Positions 10,364-23,700 of a stretch of DNA of 64,000 nucleotides are shown here, piece by piece (the stretch's first letter is position 1; every line of letters begins with the position of its first letter). The notes under the pieces were generated by a model, which was not told where the DNA came from, ran no database searches, and saw nothing but the letters and a program-made list of their open reading frames with translations. The stretch comes from Chaunax sp. Z400 (Eukaryota > Chordata > Actinopteri > Lophiiformes > Chaunacidae). Made by a program: the position numbers and the translations under genes. The stretch spans positions 16,370,594-16,434,593 of the forward strand of contig CM075184.1 in the NCBI GenBank assembly GCA_037577475.1, in the 5' to 3' direction.

Positions 10364-13300
10364 GTAATTACAAACCACAACACTATTACAGTTGAATCTT
10401 AACAGATTTTGTTTTCAAGTAAGTCAACCCTCCTCCCCTGCTGAGGTCGGAACAGTTTGACACCTACAAATACAGGCTCATGCTTTTTGCTAGACTGAAG
10501 AAATCAGTTTCGCTCTTCTTTTTTTTCAGATATTACAACTCACGTGCATATGTGCCTTCACATTCAGTCAATCAGTTTTTTATGAACTCAACGTGAGAGG
10601 AAACATCTCTCTCACTGTGAACGGAGATTCTCCGTTCATCTCTTTTTATATAACTGGTAATAAGCAAATGTTCATGGTATGTTAACCATCGAATTTTATA
10701 CCATGGCATAACGGGAAACTGGTAACCACTGCAACTTCAGTTTGTTGAGAAGAGAGTGGACATTGTCAAGAAACATGCTGGTTACAGCAGGTTTATGTCG
10801 TGTCCAGTCTCGCACTCCTCGGTTCTTTCTCCTCTTTGTTGGGTTGTTGGGCTTTTGTACAACGTGCCAACTGAGTAATCTCCACTGGGATAGAGTTAAA
10901 CACTCCAGAGACACGTTCAGTACAACATTCTCTTAAATCTAGCATCTCAGTTCGGGTGTAAGTCCTAATTTTAGATGGAAATCTGCTACCTGTTGGAGAA
11001 CACAGACCCGCTGCATCGACCACTTTGCAGCCTATGGTAGCAACCAAACCTAGGACCCAGGCAGCTCTGCTGAACTGGCCGCGTTGTGCCTGTTCAAGAT
11101 CCCCGTGATGGTCCAAGTAGAAGCCTCATGGTCGGATTTGGCCTGGGGGCCTCTAATTGGTGACCCCTGTTTTGCAGCATGAACTATGATCATGAAGGCT
11201 ATATCATATGGTTAACAAGCATTCTATGCTCCAAACTTGTTAAATCAATGCGATTTGTCCAAAATATTATATAAAACATGTGAACACCAATGTTACACTC
11301 TATTTCACAGCCATAGGTTTTATTTGTTTTGGCTTTATTTAAAACATGACTCTACTATAAAATTGTTTGACACAGAAGGAATCATGGCTAGAAGATGAGC
11401 CTGGTATCAAAATGTATGTAAAAATGAGACCTGTCAAACTTGTTTTAACCAACCACATATCTCACATGGTGATATGACCCTCGAAAGTTTACCTTAAATG
11501 CCCTTTCTAAAGTTTTTTATGGTGAATTATCAGAAAACAGATAACACATCCAAAGTACTGATGGCTGTTTTTATTACTCTATGTCATAGACATTAAATTA
11601 CGGTTTTGCTATTGAAATTATGATATATCCCATGATCGTGAAGCGCAAAGGTGATTATAGAAAAAAGTGTGCCGAACAAAAATGAGATTTGAATGTGAAA
11701 TTGATTTGGTTGTAGTTTTTAATAGAACACTTGAAACTATTCGGTACTCCTTCTCCAATGATATCCAAAACCTGTCCAAAGCCATGTCTTGAAATGTTGT
11801 TTTTAATGTGAGATCTTCCCTGATCTGGCCTCTACTTCACTGCTGAACTACCAGTGGATGATAAAGTTAAGATAAGATACTTAATTGTCCCTGTGGGGAA
11901 ATTCTTTCTCTGCATTCGACCCATCTCTGAGGAGCAGTGGGCTGCCCTTATGGCACCCAATGAGCAAATTAGGGTTCAGTACCTTGCTCAAGGATACTTC
12001 AACATGTAGACTGGAAGAACTGTGGATCGAACCACCGACCCTCTGATTAGTGGACGACAGCTGCCCCAGTTGATGGCTCAGATTCAGCATTATCTGATTC
12101 TGGAGCCTTTTTTTTTTTCTTTTCAAAAACAGTTGCTTGTTAGTTTGTCTTCCTCATGCAACACTTCGTAATGCATCACGCAGAAATGATAGTTGATGTT
12201 GGTAGTATTTTTGTTGTCATAATGAATTATTATATTTAGGGGAGCTGAGATTCGTCCATGGTGTTGATTATAAACAATCTCACTTGGTGTATGTTTACTG
12301 AAGCAGGATCAAGACTTAGCAGGTTTTCATTCCACACCAGATGATTTCATTGTGGCTCTCAACTAGAAAAGGGGAGGTAAACAGAGGTTTCACTTCACTT
12401 TGCTAAGTCCTTGTTAAAAATAAAGTTTACATATACGACCTGGTAAATATTTAATCAATCATAATGTAGAGTTTTACTTGAGTTTTCTATAAACGTGATA
12501 AATATTGCAACAGACATAATAATATTGTCTGTAGTTCTATGTTTGTAATGGCTTCGGTACAGCTGATACAGCAATGGTTACTCTCCTCTGCCTTTGGCAA
12601 GCTGTAATGGAATATGTTGGATAAACCTGTTGTTCCAACAGGTTTATGCAGCTCCTGAATCTTAACCACAGCTTTCAGCTTTCATTGCCACCAAAGTGTG
12701 CATATGAAGGACATCTACAACTACTACTACTACTATTTCCTGATATGCAATGGTCCAGCATTGACAACAGGAGCCTGTGATTTAAAAAAAAAATTACTTT
12801 CATTGTTTTCCTCATATCCACAGTAATATTCGTGATGCTGTGGTCCAAGGGGAGAATGGGAAGTTAGTTGTGCCTCTGTGGTGGGAGGCAGGTGGGAGAA
12901 AACTTAGATGCTGTTGGGAGGCAGCCTTTGCATAGAAACAGCAGGTCTCAGAGGGAAAACAAGGCATTTGTTTACAGCATGAGAAAGCAAGGAGGCAAGT
13001 GACGAAACCTACCTTGTAAATGGCCTGAGTTCGAGCAGGTGTGTGATGTAAACAGGAAACCGTTGAATCCTGCCTCTACCTGGAGCTCAACAGAAAATAT
13101 TAAAAATGAAATACAATATAAGCCAAATTCACTTTGAATGCAGGTCATACATGGATTGTTGTTCTAAATATACAGATTTTTTTATTATCCCACTGTCATT
13201 TTATGTTGGGCGACCTATAGTCGGCAGTAAATGAGTCTGTTTGTTCGCCTGTAAACATTTTTGTCCAGAGCACAAACTATACATTATTCCTCTACCAACC

Positions 13301-16300
13301 TTTATACTTAAATTAACCATAAGGTTAGAGTAAGGTGACTCTGAAGTTTGGTCATCTTCTTCATAGCATACTGTATATTCTAAACAATATAACACACAAA
13401 AATATGATATATATGATATAATATAACTCACTGGTTAGAGATCTCTGCAAGTTGTAAGTAATGATTTGTTGTTTGTGAAACCACATGAAAGCTTCACCAG
13501 AGAGCCAGACTTGTGGAGGGTGCTAAGCAGCAGTTCTCAGGAGACAAATGGTGTAGGTCACTTAGTGATGTGCACAAAAACAGCCAACTACTCCAGCATA
13601 AAATGTGTAATGTTATTTCAAAGTAGCTTTCATTGGCACCAGTGCGCTGGATGTTCAGCTGTCAATTGTATTTTATAATGGATCTATTGTACTGGTAAAC
13701 CTGTATAGATAGATCTAAACATCCTGTCTTTTATACAGGGTGAATTATATGGATATGGAGTAAAAGTAATGTAGCCAAACCAATTATATCATGATCTATT
13801 TAATTGCAAACAAGAGCCACGATCTAATTTGGGATCTTTTTCCTCTATTTTCAAATTTTAGACTATAGCCAGATTTGAAAAAGCCTTTTAAATTCTTACT
13901 TTATACCATTGAAACTCAAAATTACATTAAATATAGTTCTTTTTGGTACAAAAGAGTAGCTGTAATGGGATGCAGATAGCACAGTGGCTAGAGCGTGTGC
14001 CCCATATACCGGGGCCACAGTCCTCTAGGGCTTGACGCGGGTTCGATTCCGCCCGTAGGCATCTGCTGCATGTCTTCCCTCCACTTTCCCTCCCACATGT
14101 CCTGTCAGCTCTTTGGCTGTCCTATCAATTAAAGGCAAAATGCCTGAAAAGATACCTTTAAAAAGAAAAAAAGAATAGCTGTAATTATAATTATGGCGTG
14201 TTGTCGTGTAAATGAGAGACTCATCCGTAAATGGTGTAGGTGACATGAACGTGCATTTTAATTCTTAGTTTGTGAATGTAGCCGCCCACGGGATTTACAT
14301 TTGTAATAATTTTCATCTAACACAAAAAATTTCATTAAGAAAATGACTAACCTACACTCCCTTCCTTCTGATCTCTAAATGCAACTACTCTTAGTGAACA
14401 TACCTGTAGAGTCATTTAGTCCATGCACATTTAGACATGGGGTGTGATCTGCTGCATAGAAAACCAAACAGATTTTGGAATAGTGAAGGAAAAAAGCCAA
14501 CCCCAGTGCAAACAAAGTTAATCTCTGATGACCTGCATTTCTCTGTTGGTCTGATGATCCTGCTGATAGCATGATGTCAGACACTCTACAGAAAGCCACA
14601 CTAATTTTTGATTGTAGCTGGACGCTTTGTTTGCTTTGTCAAACAGTATGCTATGTGTCAGCACTATTCTAAATTCATCGGGTGTTTGCAGGTGCTCTGG
14701 ATGAGGATGTGGTGGTGATTGAGGCAACTCCAGCTCCAGCTCCTGCTGTCCCTGCAAGCGAGGAGATCAATGTCACCTCAACTGACAGTGAGGTGGAGAT
14801 CGTCACCGTCGGAGATGGCTTCAGGTGGGGCCCTCAGCCTTTTCTGCAAGCATTGAAACAATGTGCTTATATGAATTTTACATTAGATGTATGTTCCAAC
14901 ATTTCTCCTATTTATGGGATCATTTACTGTAAGTTAAATTAGGTGTCGCTCAATTATTGTTTAGAAAGCGTTCTATACTTTTTACTCCATTGCCATTTGG
15001 GAAGATGTTTCATCTAAGAATTAGTTGATTGCTAAAGTGATAAAATCAATCAGATAAATGCCAATCAGGTATTAATAATAACTCAATATCTTGAGTAATC
15101 ATTGGAATCTATCAGTTTACTGTTTACATTTTACATTCAGGGGTCAATATCTGTGTTCTGTCTGTTAGAGAATGACCCAAATGGAACATCTACTGCAAAA
15201 ATGTCTTAAACTTTCAGCAATTGATATCAGCAGGAGTTTTATTGAAGCAAGGCCAGCGGGGTCATTTTGTTTCATAGGCTGCTTCAGTTGTATAGTACTT
15301 GCATAATAACAGTAAAGGTGATACTTCTGTTATTATATGGAGCATCCACAGACTAAAAGACTTAGGACCTTGAACCCTGCGGATCATCAAAGCTATTAGC
15401 AAGTGAGGATCTAAACTTAGCAATTTTAACGAAACCTCATTTGAGTCTGACCAAAGCGCAAACTGCTTTGTCAAATAATTCTCATGGTTTTTAGTCCTGC
15501 AGGAGCCAAATGTGGTTTGTGGTTCAACCAGGTCTAAAACTGAACAGCAGATTGATGAAGGATGAGTTCATTTGCAGACCTGTAATATTATAACATGTAA
15601 TATTTTGTAAGATTAAGGAATGTTATTGTCTGTCCTAATTGCTCAGAGCTGTTTTCTTTTGTAAGTAATCAGGTCTGTTGGAGCTTGAGACAGGGGCCAA
15701 GCTCTTCTCAGTATCTTTTGCAAAATGGATCATGTGTTGTTGTTCCCCTTTCTTTAGAACATGAAGAACTCGCGTATACTGCGAGGCTGTGGTTGTTATG
15801 CTATTTGTGTAGTTTTCTACTCCTAATTTGAAATGTTTTACTACTGTCTAATGAAAACTATGGTTTCCAACAGCTGTTGTCGTACAGCTAAACAGTGTAT
15901 ATATCTTTATTGAAACATTTTAAAATACATTTTAAGGGGGGAAATAGGCAGTGAACAGAATCATGATTCATATTTGAGATACACTTCCTGGTTTTACACT
16001 TTGATCTGAATCTTTTCAGCCTCTGTTTTCTCAATACAGGATACAATATGGTGAGCGCTTCCTGTTCACAGACTTTCTCTATACAACTAAGAAGTGCACC
16101 CAAAAAAAAAAAAAAAAAAAAACGTTTCTGAAAATGTTATAGGATATAGGCAGTGCAGGGTTTTTGATCAGCAATGTCTCTTTTCTTTATGATTTGAGAC
16201 ACCTCTCATGAGCTGTGAGAGTTAGCGAGTGTTAGCTCTCTCACATGATCCAATTTCTATATGCTTTGTGTCCGTGGAGGTGGCCGATGTGGAAGTACAA

Positions 16301-19300
16301 TCTGTAGTTTTGACAGCCATAGAGCCGTCAAATGAAGGAGAGATTCTGGGTGCAGGCAAAAAAAGTTTCATTGTCCATTTTCACATACTACCCACATTAT
16401 AATGCTGCAAAGCTGGTTGAAAATCTAGAAAAAAATAATCCCTTTAGGTCTAAATAATGATATAAATTTCTCAATGAGGAGGAAACTGCTTTTTTAAGTC
16501 TATATTGTGTGAATCTTAGATGCCATAAATCGATCCCTATACTTTATAAAAACCATATCTTAAATTATTTGTATATTAAAATTCATGTAATGGACACATA
16601 ATTGCCCTTTAACGTGATTAAGACCTCAACCACAGAATGTGTTAGTGTGTACAATACATGTAGGAGTAGCCATTGTAATGGAAGTAGAAAGAGGACTAAA
16701 TGTGTTTTGCTGATTGCTAGTGTTAAAAGATACATATGATTCTTAGGAGAAATGAGCACAGGGTAGAAGCAGTGTAGTGCTCCAGTGGATATCTTTTGCT
16801 CATGGATTCCACAGCTTACATTGCTCAGAAAAAGAAGACTGCATGCCGAGATTTTTATCACAAGAAAACCACATCCCTCTGAAAGGGCGTGCTCAGTGCC
16901 TGTTATTTAGTTCCTTCAAGAAACCGCACACACAAAACTAACTGGTTATGTGAATATTTGTTCATAATTAACCTGTTCATAATTAACTGACTGCTTCAGT
17001 AGTGGAGACAAAAGAATTTCACTTTAAGCAAGTTGAAAGGTTGTTTTGTGTATGCCATTCACCTATTAAAACCAAATATTACCATCATTAGTTTATGACT
17101 TGGAAATATATACGAACGTGGCATTGAAGAACAATGGCCATGGGCGAGAATCATATTGGATATTAGATGTTTTCAGGTAGAGTAAACATTTGAGTCTTTA
17201 TACATGCTCTAGCCCATTCACTAGAAGTCAGTTATGTTTTGGCTAGGTGGTACTAGCTCACCAGTATGGCACTATTATTATTATTATTATTATTATTTTT
17301 GTTTTATAGAGGGCTGTATATAATGATAGAAACTCGACTGAACAATTAAACTCAACTGCAATGTTTTGTTCACAACTTGTGAAAGTTAAGCTATCTGTGT
17401 ATAACCGTGGCAGTGGCATTTCGAAGTTTCCTAATAATCCACAGACAATTTCATGGGTTGAAACTAAAGTAATGATAGTATGGGAAAAAGTCAACAAGAA
17501 GAGCACAATAAGGACCAATAGACACAGCAAATTAACTTCAGCTATAAAAATAGTTTTGTAATCATAAAACTTCAATTTTAAAAGGAAAGAGTTTTCAACC
17601 ATTTTTTTGGGGTTGTTTTAAAAAAAAATAGCTTATAATCAATAATTATCTATCGACTAAAATCAGCTGTGATTGTGATACATTTTCAGTTATAACACCC
17701 TACCAAAGTGTCTCCCAGACTCTGTCATGTCTGTGAACAGAGGAGGGCCCCAGTAACTTGTGAAGAGATTTCAGACAACTCTGTCTTTATTCCCAGTTTG
17801 TATAAAATGTGTAAGCTCAAATGCAGATTTTAGCCATCTGCAGCACTGTGTTACAAATGTTACTCCCATATTGACCAGGCAACCATTTCCAACCTGTTCT
17901 TCTCACGTTGCTCAGTGACATGCTGTCAATGTGGATATCTTTATGTGCTGGCTGTTATTTCCTTCTCCAGTTCTCTCGCGTGTGAAGCAGTGCCTCAAAA
18001 GAACGTTCCAGTGTTTTAACAATGCTCTTTGGGGTGTGTTTGGCAGTGGGTTTACCCAGAGTGTAGTGAGTTTAAAAGAAAACAAGGATTATGTAGCTGA
18101 TATGCATCCATTAAAATAAGGCCTTGAACAGTCGCTTCTTTGATTCTGCATTTCAGCTCATGGTATGCATAACAGTAGTGCCACAAAACAATTCTGAAGT
18201 TCATTAGACTTTCTGTGACTACAAGACATTAGGAATCCAGTGTAGATCTTAGCCATGTATAAAACAGTAATGTACTTGCATTTAATCATGAATAAAATAC
18301 ATGAATAAATACAAACAGGTATGAAAGTGTTACACACAAATATATCGTATCAGCTTAAAAAATAAGATATTAATTCCATTGAAGTTGGAGATGACTGCGA
18401 TCATAGCCTGAAATTGTTCTGTACTATATTGTACGTGATTACGCTTTTTATAACCTCTGAATTTATTTATCCATTATACTATATAACTTGAATATCGTTA
18501 AGCAGAAGTAAGATTCTTGAGTGAAATTATTGATGAAAGAAACCTGATTGGCATATTATAATTATTTTATATGAATATTTCTTTTAGGTTTCCATTGATA
18601 AGAAAAGATTAGGATAATGTAAAATGTAGTCTATCAACATAAAGGGCTAGCATGCCACGCTGCAATCATAATACTGTGTTTCATATCTACTCAGTGAGAA
18701 GAGTTAGAAAAATAATATCGTATTGTTAATTGTAATTTCTTCAGTGCAAACCTTGATGCTTCAAATCGCTTACCACTCTAGACCGTGCTATTCCTGACTT
18801 GTATGATGTCATTGCCTTTAAGTCTCAAAGCAGCCGTCTGCTATGATGCTTCTGCAATGTTCAGCCCTCAGCCCTTCTCTGATCCCCAGGGCTTCTGACT
18901 CACATCATGTTGGCTTGGCACAACCTCAGCTTTTCCAAGACACCCATTCCCATAGTCTTCATGTTTACAATGTATTGTTTTCTTCTTGCCACCACCCTCA
19001 GGGGGTCATGGTGGTAAACAGATATTTACAAAATAATCCCAGGTCTACTTAATTAGGAACCCCTCCCTAGTGGCTACTCCTGCTCCCTGAGATGAAGAGT
19101 CTGGCCAAGTGGATCTCAACACAACCACCTTGCGCCCCCCTCTGCTTATCATCTTCATTGCTGTGTGTTTTTTTTAAGTAGTTATAAGTGTGTGTATGTG
19201 CATGCATGTGTATGGGCACACGTTTGCTTTGTCGATTTGTTAAGTACAACAGTTATTAAGCTTCCTCCTTCATTCCACTTGCATTGTGGAGCATGACTCA

Positions 19301-20696
19301 TAGGAAATTGAACTGGATGAAGACAGTTATGAGCTAATGGGAATCCCCCTTATCACAAACAGCAAAGAGGAAGGCATTTCCTGCATTGAAACACTTCTGA
19401 CAAATGGGATTGAAAGTCATCCTGTAAATGATCAGAGTACATTAGATAATCCGCATCTAAGAAACCAATTGGTGTTACCTTATATCCATTTCTTAAAACT
19501 ATTGATATACTTGTGCAGCACAAAATCATGAAAACGGTGTGAGTTTTTCCAACAAAAATTAACATCATAAAGACAGGACAAAAAACTGAAGTATTGACAC
19601 AACTTTTTATCCCCCCGACATAAACATGGCTGGGTTATAGTTGTCAGCATGTCCATCCGCTTGTAATCATTTTTGGTTCGGAGCATATTTTGCAAACTAT
19701 ACATACTAGCTTCACCAAACTATACATATATTGACTATACATTATAGTAATTGTGCTTTTTGATATTTTGAATTTTATACTAATTATGTTTTTGTAGTTT
19801 TCCATGGTTTTAAGGTGACTCTGAAGGCTGGTCATCTTCTGTGTAGCATATATCCAAAACAATACAAATGACTCAAGGCTCACCAAAGGAATGGAGGATA
19901 TGTCATATACTGATCCATTTGTTGTACAATGTCATCTTCACATGACCCTTGTTCTATTATTTCAGGTGCATAATTCCATTCCATCCTTTTTCCCGTTTAC
20001 AGTATTATGTAGTCTGTATCTATTGGGGGAAGCTATGCACTGATGTCACTTTTGCTCTGGAACATGTCCCCTCAGTCAGACTGAGTGATAACACTTCCAG
20101 CACAATGGCTACCTTTAGTAACTAGTGGGCCATGGATATTTATTTATGTGTGGCCAGGAATCGGGTTTCCTCACATTTATTTGGCTCTGATTTTGAGCCT
20201 GAAGACATACAAAAGGTTTGGTGCTTGGTTGTACTTCAAGCAGGGATTGTTTTTGCGAAATGAAAATGATGAGGACAACAATGGATATTCTGATTTGTAC
20301 AAATGTTACCTACAGGTTGTTACCTACTCACTGACACTATGAGCTAGTTTAATGTTTTTAATTCACCTGACCTAGGAGAAAAATCATTCCAATAAGAATA
20401 TATTGAATCACTTGTTGATAATCATGTTTCTATGTTTTGATCAGTAAGAATCACTGAGCTAATCTATAATATACTTAAAATGATTTTATGGTTAACAGGA
20501 CAGTGCTTTTGTTACACAATATACAACCTTTTGCCTCTAGTCGTGTGATTTAAGAAAAAAAAACATTCTGGGAACAGCAGTGAAATCCCCCAGGAATAAA
20601 GCTCCATGGTATCCAGCTGTATGGCACTCCCATACAGTCTCTAATCTCTGGTCCCTCAGGCTCATTCCACCTACCTCTGATCACCTGGCCTTATGG

Positions 20697-20734
<38 letters not shown>

Positions 20735-23700
20735 TGTGGCTATTCCCTAGCCTCTCACTCCAGTCTCAGAGAGCAATGAGTAGAGCAACAGGAACCTTTG
20801 AGCGAGAAAATTAAAAAGATGGGGAAAAAAGGAAGTATCGAAGGCAAGGAAAGAAAGGTACAAACAAATATACAGCAGAAAGGAAGGTGGGTGGGGGTAA
20901 GAATGAAGAGATTCAGATGGAAGTGGTATGGATCCAGAGCTCCATGATGGCAGTTCTAAGACGACAGGCTGTAGTTTGTCACAGAGTTTTCACAAAGATG
21001 TATTAAGTCCGTTTTTACATTGATTAAATTAGGAATATTCCACTAAAAGCAACTTTATGAGGTCTTTCTGAGATCATCATGGCCATTTAAAGGGTATAGT
21101 GTGTCTGTTTGTTTGCTTATTTGTGAACATTTTTGACTCTACTGCAAACGCTGTTGTTTTACATAATTGTGATTCAAAAGAAAACACAAAACACCATGTA
21201 ATCAATATACATAATTAAAAATGTTAATTAAGTGTACCGTGAACAGTCTGCAGCTTGTTTTAATTAAAGGAAACAACTCAAGGATTCTCCAGCTACATAT
21301 GCGTGGGTTTCCTTTTCAGTTTCAGATGTATGTGTTGTGTTCAGCTAAGCCTTATAAACAATTACAGTATAAGAGAGAAGCAAAGTATTAGCTTTAGGAA
21401 CTGTATAGACTAAACAAGGGCTATATAAGCAAACATATAATGATTAATCACCACCAAAATTAAATAAGATGCATCAGGTGTGAGACTGACACTCTTCATT
21501 TGGAGTGTCTATTAATATGGAGGGGTCTGTTCTGCTGTCGATCGTAATAGGGTTTTTATGTCTCTATGTCAACAGGTCACGCTCTGCAGGGGGTCTCGGC
21601 AGGATTTGGGCTAATAGTTGCTCCCAGAATCGTCTCCAGGAGCCTCGTGGACGTCACAGACTGTCCACCGTCATCCAACCACTGCGCCAGAATGCTGGGG
21701 AGGTGGTAGACCTCACAGTTGATGAAGATGGTAAGAATGAATATCGTGAAACGTCCTTTATCCATGTATGTTTTTAGCTGTGTAACTACACATAGTTTCA
21801 ACACAGGTGTCAGTTTCAACACAGGTGTCACTTTCAAATTATCTGCCACCTTCCAGCTGTGATGCCTTGATGTTATAATACAGGTTGCTCTTAGCGTTAA
21901 CTAAACTTTATAGTTTTCCGAATTAAAGCCAGAGTACATAGATTCTTCTTTGTAGCTTGCTGCAGTTCCCTTTCAGTCGATTCACTCGGTACAGTACATG
22001 TACTATATCACGCCCTCAAGTGTCCTTTCTGAAGACACCTCTATTCACGCCTTAAGGCAGATGACCTGTGGTGACGTGTGTGACGTCCCGCCTACACATA
22101 TATACCTGCGTCACCACGGACGTCCTTCAGTTCTTACACTCTTCACCTCGATAAGAACACCTCTGCCGGGTCTAGCTCTTGTTTGTGTGTAGCTGCCCGC
22201 GAAGCACTAATTTTGAGTTCATTTCAACCTCACAAAGTTTGGTGTCTCGGTATGAGCGCTAAACTTATACGGGTGAAGAGAAAGTCTTCCACTCGCCCCT
22301 GTCCTCAGGAGTGCGGTTTTTCTTTGCACGAGCTGGACCACCATGAAGCATGTCCCGTCTGTCTGGGGATTGTCCAGCTTCAACAGTAGGACAACTGAAC
22401 ACTTGAAACAACCATGATACTTATCTTTATTGTCTTACATCAAATCGCTATATATAGCATTTTATGTAGCCGCTAATTTAGATTAAGAAGGAATGTGAAA
22501 CACAGTGCTCATAATCTATAGATGAACTGATTAAACGAACTTGAGGAATAGTTTCAGCCCTACATCAATTAAAACTCAGTGAAAAGAATAGACTGACTTC
22601 TACTTTGACTACTACTACTTCTACATCAACTATTAACATTAACCTATGTAAACCCTAAGACGTACCATCATCGTTTTAATTTGTTATGACGTTACACAAG
22701 TACTTTATCATCTGAAAAACAACTGCTTTGTGACCTCAGACATATGAGACATATGTCCAATGTCGCTCTTGTTATCACCTCATGCCCATGATGAATAGTC
22801 AAATAGTTGAACTCTTAGCATTAGATTATTTGCATTTCTTAGGAGAAAGGGTAAATTCATTTGTGAATATGGAAAGCAGATGGGGTGCACACATTGGAAT
22901 GCTAATGTCTATCTCTTCTTGGCTGCCAAACCTCTGCAGACATGCACACACATGCTACAGTCCACACTTTTTTACAGTATCATTTTGGATTTCAGATGTG
23001 AATTGTGAAAATAAAACCTTTTAATCTACAGTGACTGGTACATCTACATATTGTTTAATATTGTTACATTCAATTCATAATTTGTTACCTAATATCGTAA
23101 ACGTAAGTTGCGTTAAAGCTATTTTCTAATGGGAAACGAAACACACACATCAGACCCCAGCAACAGACACTCTCTCCTGAAATATTTACACTTTAGATTT
23201 TTCATTAATCCTCCTTTTCTAAATCATCACCTGCTTTTTTTTTCTCCTGTAGATCTCTCAGTTGTGCCAACAACCTCTGGCAGCATTCACCCTCAAACAG
23301 TCAGGTCGTCCTCATCATCATCTTCCCATCATGCCTCTACCTCAGAGCTCAATGATGCCCCAGGCCCTTCCACTAGCTGCCCAGGCTCAATACCTGAAAG
23401 TATGCACACACAGAGGCCAAGTGGCTCTACTCGTAAAGTCACACAGGGTAAGACAAGACATGGCATGTTGAAACCAGCTGCTGTAGACCATTTCTTTTGT
23501 TCTGAGTCAGTTTTTGTCTGATATTGTGTGACATTTTTGCTGATCATGTATTTTACTGTCACCAGATGACAACAGACCCAGTTTGTCAGATACAGCAGGA
23601 GAAAATGCAGGCACAGCCATGCCCAGACTCCCCTCCTGCTGTCAGCAGCACTCCCCGTGTGGAGGGCCCTCCCCTGGTCACCTGTCCCTCAGCCATTCCC

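Larger units (their letters stand above)
10364..14691 (+). other. rnf111: rnf111 intron (10.4-14.7 kb)
   Basis: A 4.3-kb intron with no coding exon seen. It contains two tRNA-derived SINEs (11.87-12.09 kb minus, 13.97-14.17 kb plus), a hAT-like edge near 11.13-11.18 kb, a dispersed repeat near 13.2-13.44 kb, and nested short palindromes at 10592-10638. Confidence 0.6.
14825..21575 (+). other. rnf111: rnf111 intron (14.8-21.6 kb)
   Basis: The largest rnf111 intron between coding exons (6.75 kb). It contains an A21 run at 16102-16122, a (TTA)n tract near 17272-17297, dispersed repeat copy B at 19.6-19.89 kb and a 33-G run at 20701-20733. No exon or nested gene is recognised on either strand. 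Confidence 0.6.
21731..23252 (+). other. rnf111: rnf111 intron (21.7-23.25 kb)
   Basis: It starts with an 18-bp tandem duplication (21795-21830) and contains a decayed retrotransposon piece at about 21.96-22.39 kb. The rest shows nothing recognisable. Confidence 0.6.

Noticed and set aside
13967..14053. tRNA gene-like segment with A and B boxes
   Set aside because: The acceptor stem does not pair and the segment continues into a SINE body with flanking target duplication, so it is a SINE head, not a tRNA gene.
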